Origin: Eutrophocola sp049446715
GTDB lineage: Bacteria; Pseudomonadota; Gammaproteobacteria; Pseudomonadales; Pseudohongiellaceae
Direction of reading: 5' to 3'
Assembly (NCBI GenBank): GCA_049446715.1
Contig: JBMTQX010000078.1
Span: 1 to 11,320, forward strand
DNA length: 11,320 nucleotides
Positions within the stretch are counted from its first letter, which is position 1. The number at the start of each line of letters is the position of its first letter. The notes below the pieces were generated by a model. The model was not told the origin of the DNA, ran no database searches, and saw only the letters and a list, made by a program, of their open reading frames with translations. The position numbers and the translations under genes are program-made. Shown piece after piece: positions 1 through 5,564 of this stretch.

Positions 1-319
1 GTCATCGGGCCGCCGCCGCTCTGGGCGGACAATGTGCCCTACCTAATCTTCGTGCATTATCGTGAAACCCGCGAAATATTGGCTCCCGTGGGTGATGAGA
101 AGCTGGTCTGGAGTGTGATCGAGAAGACGGGACCGGCCATACACGCGCTGACGGAACAGGAGGGCGCCACCTATGTCTCCCTCACCGATACGCTATGTAA
201 GGGGCATACGGCCTTATTTCGACGATGTGCTCAACGTCACCAGCCTGGACGGTGGGGACCTGACACCACAGGCATCCGTGTTTGCCATGCGGCAGTTGGC
301 GGATAGCCTCGCGCCCTGA
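1..319 (+). pseudogene. 3' end of an SGNH-domain (OafA-like acyltransferase C-terminal) gene, apparently frameshifted
   Basis: The reading frame is open from base 1, so the 5' part lies outside the window. Frame 1 reads VIGPPPLW near the start and later GATYVSLTDTLC. These resemble the SGNH domain at the C-terminus of OafA-type acyltransferases, where a VxxxGPxPxW strand and a YxSxxDxLC segment are typical. After DTLC, frame 1 becomes arginine- and histidine-rich and stops at 304-306. Frame 2 instead continues sensibly (PYFDDVLNV, then DGGDLTPQASVF, then ADSLAP) to a TGA at 317-319; the DLT segment sits where the family has its GHLT catalytic block. Removing one G from the run at 201-204 joins the two parts as DTLCKGIRPYFDD. 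So this is either a real frameshift mutation or a sequencing error. The usual catalytic His of GHLT is not visible here (DLT). The gene converges on hexR with 7 bp between the stops. The family call comes from motif resemblance only. Confidence 0.55.
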
Positions 320-326
320 GGTCGAC

Positions 327-1193
327 TCAATCGTCTTTTTTGCGGGTGCCGGAGCGCAGGGACTTCAGGCTCTTGTTCAACCGTTTTAGATGATCCTGCA
401 ACATGCTGCCGCGCAGCTGCGCGACCCCCATGGCCAGGACATCAATGACCACCAGGTGGGCAATGCGCGAGGAAACCGGCGTGAACATATGCTGGTTGTC
501 CTCGACATTGATATGAATGGGGATGGCGCACAGTTCGGCGACCGGCGTTCTGTCCGGCACGAGCCCGATGATCGTTGCACCGGCTTCCCGGGCCAGTTTC
601 ACGCTCTGGATGAGCGCGGTAGAGCGGCCGGACTGGGAGATGGCCACGACCACATCGTTCTGCTTCAGGGAGATGGCTGACATATGCTGGATGTGCGGAT
701 CCGTATAGGCTGCGGCGGATACCTGCAGGCGGAAAAACTTGTGCTGGGCATCAATGGCGACCGAACCGGAGGCGCCAAAGCCATAAAACTCAACGCGATC
801 TGCACCGGCCAACGCCTCGATCGCCGCTTCCAGTGCCTCGATGTCGAGCTCCTCGCGCACGGCCAGCAGTGAACCGATGGTGGAGTCAAACACCTTGCGA
901 CTGACGTCGGCAATGGAGTCGGCATCGCTGACAGAGAACTGGCTGTAGATGCCGCTACTGCCAAGATAACGCGCCAGTTGTAACTTGAAGGCCTGGAAAC
1001 CGTCATAGCCGAGCGCCCGACAAAAACGCACCACGGTGGGCTCACTGACTTGGGCTTTGTTGGCCAGGTCGATGATGCGCATGTCGAGAACCGAGGACGG
1101 ATCCGCGAGCACAAAGTCGGCAACCTTGCGCTCGGATTTTCGCAGTCCGCCCAGGGATTCACTGATGGCTTTGATGAGATTGGTGTTTTCCAG
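327..1193 (-). CDS. hexR: HexR-like MurR/RpiR-family transcriptional regulator (CTG start proposed)
   Basis: This is a DNA-binding regulator with an N-terminal RpiR helix-turn-helix (about residues 1-80) and a C-terminal SIS sugar-phosphate-binding domain (about 120-260). The HTH holds VSEPTVVRFCRALG and the SIS domain holds GFGASGS and VVVAISQSGRS. In Pseudomonas HexR, which represses Entner-Doudoroff genes and is released by KDPG, I recall Arg54/Arg57 (DNA) and Ser140/Ser184 (effector) as key. Here they match R56/R59 and S142/S186, a constant offset of 2, if translation starts at 1193. The first GTG (1112) would cut off the conserved LRKSERKVADFV helix. The frame is open upstream to TGA at 1212-1214, but that stretch has no ATG, GTG or TTG. 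A CTG at 1191-1193 lies 7 bases after a GAGGA ribosome-binding site (1201-1205) and gives 288 residues, the usual HexR length. Family is sure; the exact start and KDPG as ligand are inferred. Confidence 0.82.
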   Translation of the reverse strand: MENTNLIKAISESLGGLRKSERKVADFVLADPSSVLDMRIIDLANKAQVSEPTVVRFCRALGYDGFQAFKLQLARYLGSSGIYSQFSVSDADSIADVSRKVFDSTIGSLLAVREELDIEALEAAIEALAGADRVEFYGFGASGSVAIDAQHKFFRLQVSAAAYTDPHIQHMSAISLKQNDVVVAISQSGRSTALIQSVKLAREAGATIIGLVPDRTPVAELCAIPIHINVEDNQHMFTPVSSRIAHLVVIDVLAMGVAQLRGSMLQDHLKRLNKSLKSLRSGTRKKDD

Positions 1194-1240
1194 GAGGGTA
1201 TCCTCGGCGGTTCAACAATGGGGTTCAGTCAGCGATATCG

Positions 1241-1271
1241 AGTATAAGCGATGATCGCCGGAACCGGTGAA
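1241..1271 (-). promoter_or_regulatory. Putative hexR promoter
   Basis: On the minus strand, TATACT (1241-1246) is a good -10 about 48 bases before the proposed CTG start. The best -35 candidate is TTCACC (1266-1271), with a long 19-bp spacer. Palindromic blocks flank the -10: CGATATCG (1233-1240) downstream and GCGAT-G-ATCGC (1248-1258) in the spacer. The long spacer suggests a weak or activator-assisted promoter, but this is only inferred. Confidence 0.4.
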
Positions 1272-1305
1272 CAGTCAGGTGCGCGCGCACCAAAGCAGTG
1301 AACAG
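1267..1305. repeat. Operator-like array upstream of hexR: 14-bp palindrome between two direct repeats
   Basis: GGTGCGCGCGCACC (1278-1291) is a perfect 14-bp inverted repeat. It lies between two exact copies of GTGAACAG (1267-1274 and 1298-1305), whose starts are 31 bp apart, about three helical turns. The inner copy overlaps the candidate -35 of hexR. This layout suits protein binding upstream of a promoter. It does not match the TTGT-N7/8-ACAA operator published for Pseudomonas HexR, so the binding protein is unknown. Confidence 0.4.
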
Positions 1306-1426
1306 GCGGTAAAAAGGGGAAAATCGGGCACAAAAGGGGCTACGGTTCATCGATAGAGAACGATAAAGCGTAAAGACCATCAGACCGGCAGCGTCATGCC
1401 ACAGGCCGGGGTTTGATACTCGTGAA
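1306..1426. other. Intergenic region between the cold-shock gene and the hexR upstream repeats
   Basis: Downstream of the cold-shock gene there is no convincing intrinsic terminator on the minus strand. The only candidate is an ACCGGC/GCCGG pairing (about 1384-1409) with a loop of some 15 bases and no good T-run after it. Read-through from the cold-shock gene into hexR is therefore possible. No open reading frame of note was seen. Confidence 0.4.
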
Positions 1427-1645
1427 TCAGTCCGGGTTAGCAGGGCTTACATTTTCAGCCTGAGGACCTTTCTCAGTCTGGGTAATTTCCATCATTACCT
1501 TCTGCCCTTCTACCAGAGTGCGGCGACCTTCGCCGATAATTGCACTGTAATGGACAAACACGTCCCTGCCGTCAGCCTGCTCAATGAAACCAAATCCTTT
1601 TTCATCATTGAACCACTTTACGGTTCCTTCTACTTGCTCTGACAT
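1427..1645 (-). CDS. Cold-shock-domain protein (CspA family)
   Basis: This 72-residue single OB-fold protein binds single-stranded RNA and DNA and acts as an RNA chaperone in the cytoplasm. The RNP1 motif KGFGFI is at residues 16-21 and RNP2 VFVH at 29-32, with the conserved GTVKWFN strand at 7-13. Length is normal for the CspA family (about 67-72), with a slightly longer, acidic C-terminal tail. The ATG at 1643-1645 is preceded by a weak AAGAG ribosome-binding site about 6-7 bases upstream. The gene is divergent from uvrD, and its leader contains two terminator-like hairpins (1658-1718), which suggests control after initiation. Which csp paralogue it is, and whether cold induces it, cannot be told from sequence. 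Confidence 0.95.
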   Translation of the reverse strand: MSEQVEGTVKWFNDEKGFGFIEQADGRDVFVHYSAIIGEGRRTLVEGQKVMMEITQTEKGPQAENVSPANPD

Positions 1646-1657
1646 ATTTCACTCTTG

Positions 1658-1686
1658 AAAAAACACCGGCGGGTTGACTTGCCGGT
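1658..1686 (-). terminator. Terminator-like hairpin 2 in the cold-shock gene leader
   Basis: On the minus strand, ACCGGC (1686-1681) pairs with GCCGGT (1670-1665) around a 10-base loop. One G follows, then six T (1663-1658). The T-run ends 12 bases before the ATG at 1645. It has the form of an intrinsic terminator but sits inside the leader of the gene rather than after a gene. No minus-strand gene upstream needs a terminator here, because uvrD runs the other way. Confidence 0.55.
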
Positions 1687-1691
1687 AATAT

Positions 1692-1718
1692 AAAAAACAG
1701 TGACGACGCGTCACTGTT
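1692..1718 (-). terminator. Terminator-like hairpin 1 in the cold-shock gene leader
   Basis: On the minus strand, AACAGTGACG (1718-1709) pairs perfectly with CGTCACTGTT (1705-1696) around a 3-base loop. T residues follow (run 1697-1692), then ATATTA. This is a 10-bp stem plus U-tract, like an intrinsic terminator. If the extended -10 at 1723-1731 is the promoter, the RNA would begin at this stem, making it a 5'-end stem-loop instead. As DNA it could also be an operator. Confidence 0.55.
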
Positions 1719-1722
1719 CTCG

Positions 1723-1731
1723 ATAGTAGCA
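1723..1731 (-). promoter_or_regulatory. Possible extended -10 promoter of the cold-shock gene
   Basis: The minus strand reads TGC-TACTAT (1731-1723), an extended -10 with four of six consensus bases and no good -35 at 17 bp. Transcription would start near 1716-1718, giving a leader of roughly 70 bases containing both hairpins. A promoter further upstream cannot be ruled out. Confidence 0.3.
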
Positions 1732-1810
1732 AGTAAAAACCGGCTTTCATACTCTCGGCCTGTGAATTCATCCTGTCTTAGCAAGTTTTTCACAAGCAGG
1801 AGTGTCCATT

Positions 1811-1819
1811 TGCTAAAAT
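1811..1819 (+). promoter_or_regulatory. Putative extended -10 promoter of uvrD
   Basis: TGC-TAAAAT (1811-1819) is an extended -10 with five of six consensus bases. The usual 6-7 base distance puts the transcription start at about 1825-1827, only two to four bases before the uvrD ATG. No convincing -35 is seen and no LexA-box-like sequence was noticed nearby. Confidence 0.4.
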
Positions 1820-1828
1820 CTCGCTGCC

Positions 1829-4081
1829 ATGGATATCTCCCATATACTCAATTCCCTCAACGATCACCAGCGCAAGGCCGTCACCGCCGATCCCGGTAAT
1901 CTGCTGGTACTTGCCGGTGCCGGCAGCGGTAAAACCCGTGTTCTGGTACACCGCATTGCCTGGCTGATCCAGATGGAAGGGGTGTCTCCCCACGGCATCC
2001 TGGCGGTCACCTTTACCAACAAGGCGGCCAATGAAATGCGTATCCGGATCGAGGAGTTGCTCGAGCGCCCGGCTGGCGGGATGTGGGTAGGCACTTTTCA
2101 CGGCCTGGCGCACCGGTTGTTGAGGGCGCACCACCAGGAAGCTGGGCTGCCGGACAAGTTCCAGATTCTGGACTCTGATGACCAGTTGCGCCTCATCAAG
2201 CGCCTGATCAAGTCCATGGACCTGGATGAAACCCGCTGGCCGGCCAAACAGTGCCAGTGGTTTATCAACCAGCAAAAAGACGAAGGCCTGCGCTCCCATA
2301 ACCTGGAAGACTATGGTGAAGAGTTCATGAAAGTCATGATCCGGGTCTATGCCGCCTATGAGGAAGCCTGCGACCGTGGCGGCATGGTGGATTTCGGCGA
2401 ACTGCTTTTGCGGTCCCATGAACTGTGGCTGAAACACCCGGCCCTGTTGCAGCACTATCAGCACCGCTTCCGCCACATCCTGGTGGACGAGTTCCAAGAC
2501 ACCAACGCCATCCAGTATGCCTGGCTGCGCATGCTGGTCGGTCAGCACGGTTTCATCACCGTAGTCGGTGATGACGACCAGTCCATTTACGGCTGGCGCG
2601 GCGCACGCATCGAAAATATCCAAAATTTTGACAAGGATTTTGGCGACGCCGATCTGATCCGCTTGGAACAGAACTATCGCTCTACCGCCAATATTCTCAA
2701 TGCGGCCAACAAACTGATTGAGAAAAACTCGGGCCGCCTCGGCAAGGAGCTGTGGACCGAGGACAAGGAAGGCGAAAAGATTTCCACCTACGGCGCCTTT
2801 AACGAACAGGATGAAGCCCGTTTTATCGTGGGGCAGATCGAAAAATGGGTCAACAACGGCAACCGCCATACCGAGGCGGCTATCCTGTATCGCTCCAATG
2901 CCCAGTCACGGGAACTGGAAGAGGCGCTGCTGCGGGTGAGCATGCCGTACCGCATCTATGGCGGCTTCCGCTTTTATGAGCGCCTGGAAATCCGCAATGC
3001 CCTGGCCTACATGCGCCTGGTATCCAGCCGTGATGACGATGCGGCCTTTGAGCGCGTCATCAATACGCCGGTGCGTGGCATCGGTACCAAGACCGTTGAC
3101 AGTTTGCGGCAACTGGCCCGCGCCGAAGGTTGCTCCATGTGGCAGGCCGCGGTCAAGGTGGTCGAGCAGTCCCTGCTGCCGGCTCGGGCGGTACAGAATA
3201 TCTCCGGCTTCATGAGCCTGATCAACGCCATGGAAGACCAGGTCTACGGGCAGGAGCTGTATGAACTCACGGAATACGTGGTGAAACAGAGCGGCCTGAT
3301 CCAGCATCATGAAAAAGAGGGTGGTGAAAAAGCGCGCACCCGAATCGAAAACCTCGAGGAACTGGTGAATGCCGCCAAGGCCTTTGAGGTGGAGGACCTG
3401 CCGCAGGAAACCGACTTCCTGGACGAGTCGTTGCAGGACACCCCGTCAGAGAAGGAGGTGACCGAGATTGATGTCCTCACCGGGTTCCTAGACAAGGCCG
3501 CCCTGGATGCCGGGGACAACCAGGCCGATGATTACGAGGATGCCGTGCAGATGATGACTTTGCATTCGGCCAAGGGCCTGGAGTTTCCGCTGGTGTTCAT
3601 CACCGGCATGGAGGAAGGCCTGTTTCCCCACAAGATGTCCATGGACGATCTGGCCGGACTCGAGGAGGAGCGTCGCCTGTGCTATGTCGGCATCACCCGT
3701 GCGCGGCAGAAGCTCTACCTGACCCATGCCGAATCACGACGCCTGCACGGCGAAGAGCAGCTAACCCGGCCATCACGTTTCCTGCGCGAGATTCCGGATG
3801 AATTGCTCGAGGAAATCCGCATGAAGGGGGAGGTGCGCCGGGGCCGGGATTTCGGGGGTTTTCGCCAGGAGAGTCATGATATTATCGGCGCTCTTCACAG
3901 TACCGACAAAGTCGCCGGCTCCGATATCAGCCTGGGCCAGCGCGTCAGGCACCCGAAGTTTGGTGAAGGCGTGGTCCTCAATTATGAAGGCAGCGGCGCC
4001 AATGCCCGCGTCCAGATCAACTTCGACGATGTGGGCGGCAAGTGGCTCGTGATGTCCTACGCCAGACTGGAAGCGATTTAA
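1829..4081 (+). CDS. uvrD: DNA helicase II (UvrD), superfamily 1A 3'-5' helicase
   Basis: UvrD unwinds DNA with ATP in nucleotide-excision and mismatch repair and clears protein-DNA roadblocks. All family motifs are present: Q motif around Q14, Walker A GAGSGKT (30-36), Walker B VDEFQD (219-224), motif III GDDDQSIYGWRGA (247-259), motif IV LEQNYRS (279-285), motif V LHSAKGLEF (578-586) and motif VI with YVGITRAR (619-626). The C-terminal 50 residues (LGQRVRHPKFGEGVV onward) match the Tudor-like tail that binds RNA polymerase. At 750 residues it is slightly longer than the E. coli protein (720). The ATG at 1829 is forced: an in-frame TAA lies at 1814-1816 with no other start between, and there is no Shine-Dalgarno sequence. 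The gene is divergent from the cold-shock gene and is followed by a REP-like element. Confidence 0.98.
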   Translation: MDISHILNSLNDHQRKAVTADPGNLLVLAGAGSGKTRVLVHRIAWLIQMEGVSPHGILAVTFTNKAANEMRIRIEELLERPAGGMWVGTFHGLAHRLLRAHHQEAGLPDKFQILDSDDQLRLIKRLIKSMDLDETRWPAKQCQWFINQQKDEGLRSHNLEDYGEEFMKVMIRVYAAYEEACDRGGMVDFGELLLRSHELWLKHPALLQHYQHRFRHILVDEFQDTNAIQYAWLRMLVGQHGFITVVGDDDQSIYGWRGARIENIQNFDKDFGDADLIRLEQNYRSTANILNAANKLIEKNSGRLGKELWTEDKEGEKISTYGAFNEQDEARFIVGQIEKWVNNGNRHTEAAILYRSNAQSRELEEALLRVSMPYRIYGGFRFYERLEIRNALAYMRLVSSRDDDAAFERVINTPVRGIGTKTVDSLRQLARAEGCSMWQAAVKVVEQSLLPARAVQNISGFMSLINAMEDQVYGQELYELTEYVVKQSGLIQHHEKEGGEKARTRIENLEELVNAAKAFEVEDLPQETDFLDESLQDTPSEKEVTEIDVLTGFLDKAALDAGDNQADDYEDAVQMMTLHSAKGLEFPLVFITGMEEGLFPHKMSMDDLAGLEEERRLCYVGITRARQKLYLTHAESRRLHGEEQLTRPSRFLREIPDELLEEIRMKGEVRRGRDFGGFRQESHDIIGALHSTDKVAGSDISLGQRVRHPKFGEGVVLNYEGSGANARVQINFDDVGGKWLVMSYARLEAI

Positions 4082-4105
4082 CGCCGGGCGCCGGTTTGGA
4101 ACGAT

Positions 4106-4140
4106 GTAGGTCGGCATAGGCCGCAGGCCGTTTGCCGACA
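4106..4140 (+). repeat. REP-like palindromic element 1 (GTAG-headed)
   Basis: GTAG (4106-4109) is followed by a two-part stem: outer GTCGGCA (4110-4116) with TGCCGAC (4133-4139), inner GGCC (4119-4122) with GGCC (4126-4129) around GCA. A GTAG head and imperfect palindrome are the hallmarks of REP sequences mobilised by RAYT transposases. It shares its outer stem and layout with the element at 5466-5502. It sits just after uvrD, where it may also stabilise the mRNA end. Confidence 0.65.
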
Positions 4141-4173
4141 AAACAGTGACAAAAGATAAGGGAAAACGGGGAC

Positions 4174-5283
4174 ATGAACATTAACAAGACTTTTCTGAAA
4201 GCAGGCACAACTCTTCTTGTCATGGTTCTGCTCCAGGCCTGCGGCGGCGGCAGCGAACAAACCGCGGCCACCGGCACAGCCGCGCCCCAGCAAACCTACG
4301 AATGGAAACTGGTCACCACCTGGCCGAAAAACTTCCCGGCCCTGGGTCGTGCGCCCGAGGTGTTCGCTGACAAGGTGGAAGCCATGTCCGGCGGGCGCAT
4401 GAAGATCCGTGTCTACGGGGATGGAGAACTGGTTCCGGCCCTGGAAGTGTTTGATACGGTCAGTGCCGGTACTGCCGAAATCGGTCACGGCGCAGCCTAT
4501 TACTGGAAGGGCAAGGTGCCCGAAGCCCAGTTCTTCACTGTGCTGCCTTTTGGCATGAACGGCTACGAGATGCAGAGCTGGATCCAGTTCGGTGGCGGTA
4601 TGGCGCTGTGGGAGGAACTCTACGAACCCTTCAACCTCATTCCCATGTCCAGCGGCTCGACCGGCGTGCAGATGGGCGGCTGGTTCAACAAGGAAATCAA
4701 TTCCAAGGAAGACTTTCGCGGGCTGAAAATGCGCATTCCTGGTCTCGCCCAGGACATCCTGTCACGCCTGGGCGGCGTGCCGGTCAACATGCCCGGCAGT
4801 GAACTGTTCACCGCCCTGCAAACGGGTGTCCTGGATGCTACCGAGTGGGTCGGACCATATAACGACCTGGCCTTTGGTCTCTATGAAATAGCGGATTACT
4901 ACTACTACCCCGGCTGGCATGAGCCCGGCGCGATCATCGAGTTTCTGTTCAACAAGGACGAGTTCGAGGCCTTGCCGGCAGACCTGCAGGAAATCCTGCG
5001 TACCGCCGCCGATTCCGCCGCCCAGGAAATGACCTATGAATTCCTGGCACGCAACGCCATGTCGCTGACAGAGCTGGCAGAAAACCACGGCGTTACCCCG
5101 CGCCAGTTTCCTGAAGACCTGCTCAAGGAACTGCATGACATCGCCCAGGAAGAAATCGACAACCTCGCCAACCTGAGTCCGATGGGTGCGCGCATACACG
5201 CCTCCTACCGCGAGTTCGAAGCCAGCATGGCCGAATATCAGGATGTGTCCGAGGAGGCCTACACGCGGGCAAGAAAGTTATAA
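4174..5283 (+). CDS. dctP: TRAP transporter solute-binding lipoprotein, alpha-keto-acid (TakP-like) type
   Basis: This periplasmic binding protein captures its ligand and hands it to the DctQM membrane subunits of a sodium-driven TRAP transporter. The N-terminus is a lipoprotein signal with lipobox LQAC (C23), so it is probably membrane-tethered, which is less usual for TRAP binding proteins. The mature part matches the TakP/DctP7 type: YYWKGKVPEAQFF, STGVQMGGWF, MRIPG, ATEWVGPY and YYYYPGWHEPG. TakP residues I recall as binding 2-oxo acid and sodium (Q155, R176, W215, E240) align with Q166, R187, W225 and E250 at a near-constant offset. A 2-oxo acid such as pyruvate is thus a likely ligand. 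A weak AGGGA site is 10 bases before the ATG. dctQM lie downstream in the opposite orientation, so this gene has no same-strand transport partner. It follows uvrD by 92 bp, without a clear promoter. Confidence 0.92.
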   Translation: MNINKTFLKAGTTLLVMVLLQACGGGSEQTAATGTAAPQQTYEWKLVTTWPKNFPALGRAPEVFADKVEAMSGGRMKIRVYGDGELVPALEVFDTVSAGTAEIGHGAAYYWKGKVPEAQFFTVLPFGMNGYEMQSWIQFGGGMALWEELYEPFNLIPMSSGSTGVQMGGWFNKEINSKEDFRGLKMRIPGLAQDILSRLGGVPVNMPGSELFTALQTGVLDATEWVGPYNDLAFGLYEIADYYYYPGWHEPGAIIEFLFNKDEFEALPADLQEILRTAADSAAQEMTYEFLARNAMSLTELAENHGVTPRQFPEDLLKELHDIAQEEIDNLANLSPMGARIHASYREFEASMAEYQDVSEEAYTRARKL

Positions 5284-5358
5284 ACGACCGATAAAGGGAT
5301 AAAAGGATAAAAGGCAGGCGGAACAACGCAGACCGCCGGCATAACACCTATTCAGTTG

Positions 5359-5394
5359 GCCGGAAGAGGCTCGCAGAGCCCTCACCCGGCATTT
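5359..5394 (+). terminator. Imperfect hairpin after dctP, possible terminator
   Basis: GCCGG (5359-5363) pairs with CCGGC (5386-5390). Inside it, GAGGCTC (5366-5372) pairs with the strand 5376-5383 with one bulged C, around the loop GCA. ATTTT follows. The stem has about 12 pairs but the T-run is short, so termination would be weak; it may just be an mRNA-end structure. Upstream, GGATAAAA is repeated in tandem (5297-5304, 5305-5312). Confidence 0.4.
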
Positions 5395-5413
5395 TCCTGA
5401 TCGGGATTCTTGT

Positions 5414-5447
5414 GCAGGTCGGATAAGGCGCGTCGTCGCCATTCGGC
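5414..5447 (+). repeat. Degenerate REP-like element
   Basis: GCAG (in place of GTAG, 5414-5417) is followed by GTCGGAT (5418-5424), which pairs with ATTCGGC (5441-5447) using two G-T pairs. An inner GGCG/CGCC stem (5427-5430 with 5437-5440) lies within. The plan is that of the two better elements at 4106 and 5466 but decayed; the assignment is tentative. Confidence 0.4.
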
Positions 5448-5465
5448 TTTGCAGAACGGATAGTC

Positions 5466-5502
5466 GTAGGTCGGTATAGGCCCAAAGGGCCGATTGCCGA
5501 CA
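5466..5502 (+). repeat. REP-like palindromic element 2 (GTAG-headed)
   Basis: GTAG (5466-5469) is followed by GTCGGTA (5470-5476), pairing with TGCCGAC (5495-5501) through one G-T pair, and an inner GGCCC-AAA-GGGCC stem (5479-5491). Compared with the element at 4106, the loop and inner stem differ while pairing is kept, which argues for a conserved folded element rather than chance. It lies between the convergent dctP and dctM genes. Confidence 0.65.
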
Positions 5503-5526
5503 CAGAACGCCATAAACACCAGACCC

Positions 5527-5553
5527 AAAAAAGCCGGCACTTGCCGGCTTTTT
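5527..5553. terminator. Bidirectional intrinsic terminator between dctP and dctM
   Basis: GCCGGC (5533-5538), loop ACTT, GCCGGC (5543-5548), flanked by six A upstream and five T downstream. It can work in both directions, ending dctP transcripts on the plus strand and dctQM transcripts on the minus strand. The dctM stop is 12 bases away. Confidence 0.9.
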
Positions 5554-5564
5554 CGTTAATGCAA

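Noticed and set aside
1605..1793. 62-residue frame on the minus strand upstream of and overlapping the cold-shock gene
   Set aside because: It runs through the two leader hairpins and overlaps csp out of frame, with no domain or ribosome-binding support.
1790..2869. Long 359-residue frame antisense to uvrD
   Set aside because: It is a shadow of uvrD codon bias; uvrD has every helicase motif and the antisense product resembles nothing.
4082..4173. Intrinsic terminator after uvrD
   Set aside because: The only hairpin is the REP-like element, which is followed by an A-rich rather than T-rich run, so it is not a terminator on the plus strand.
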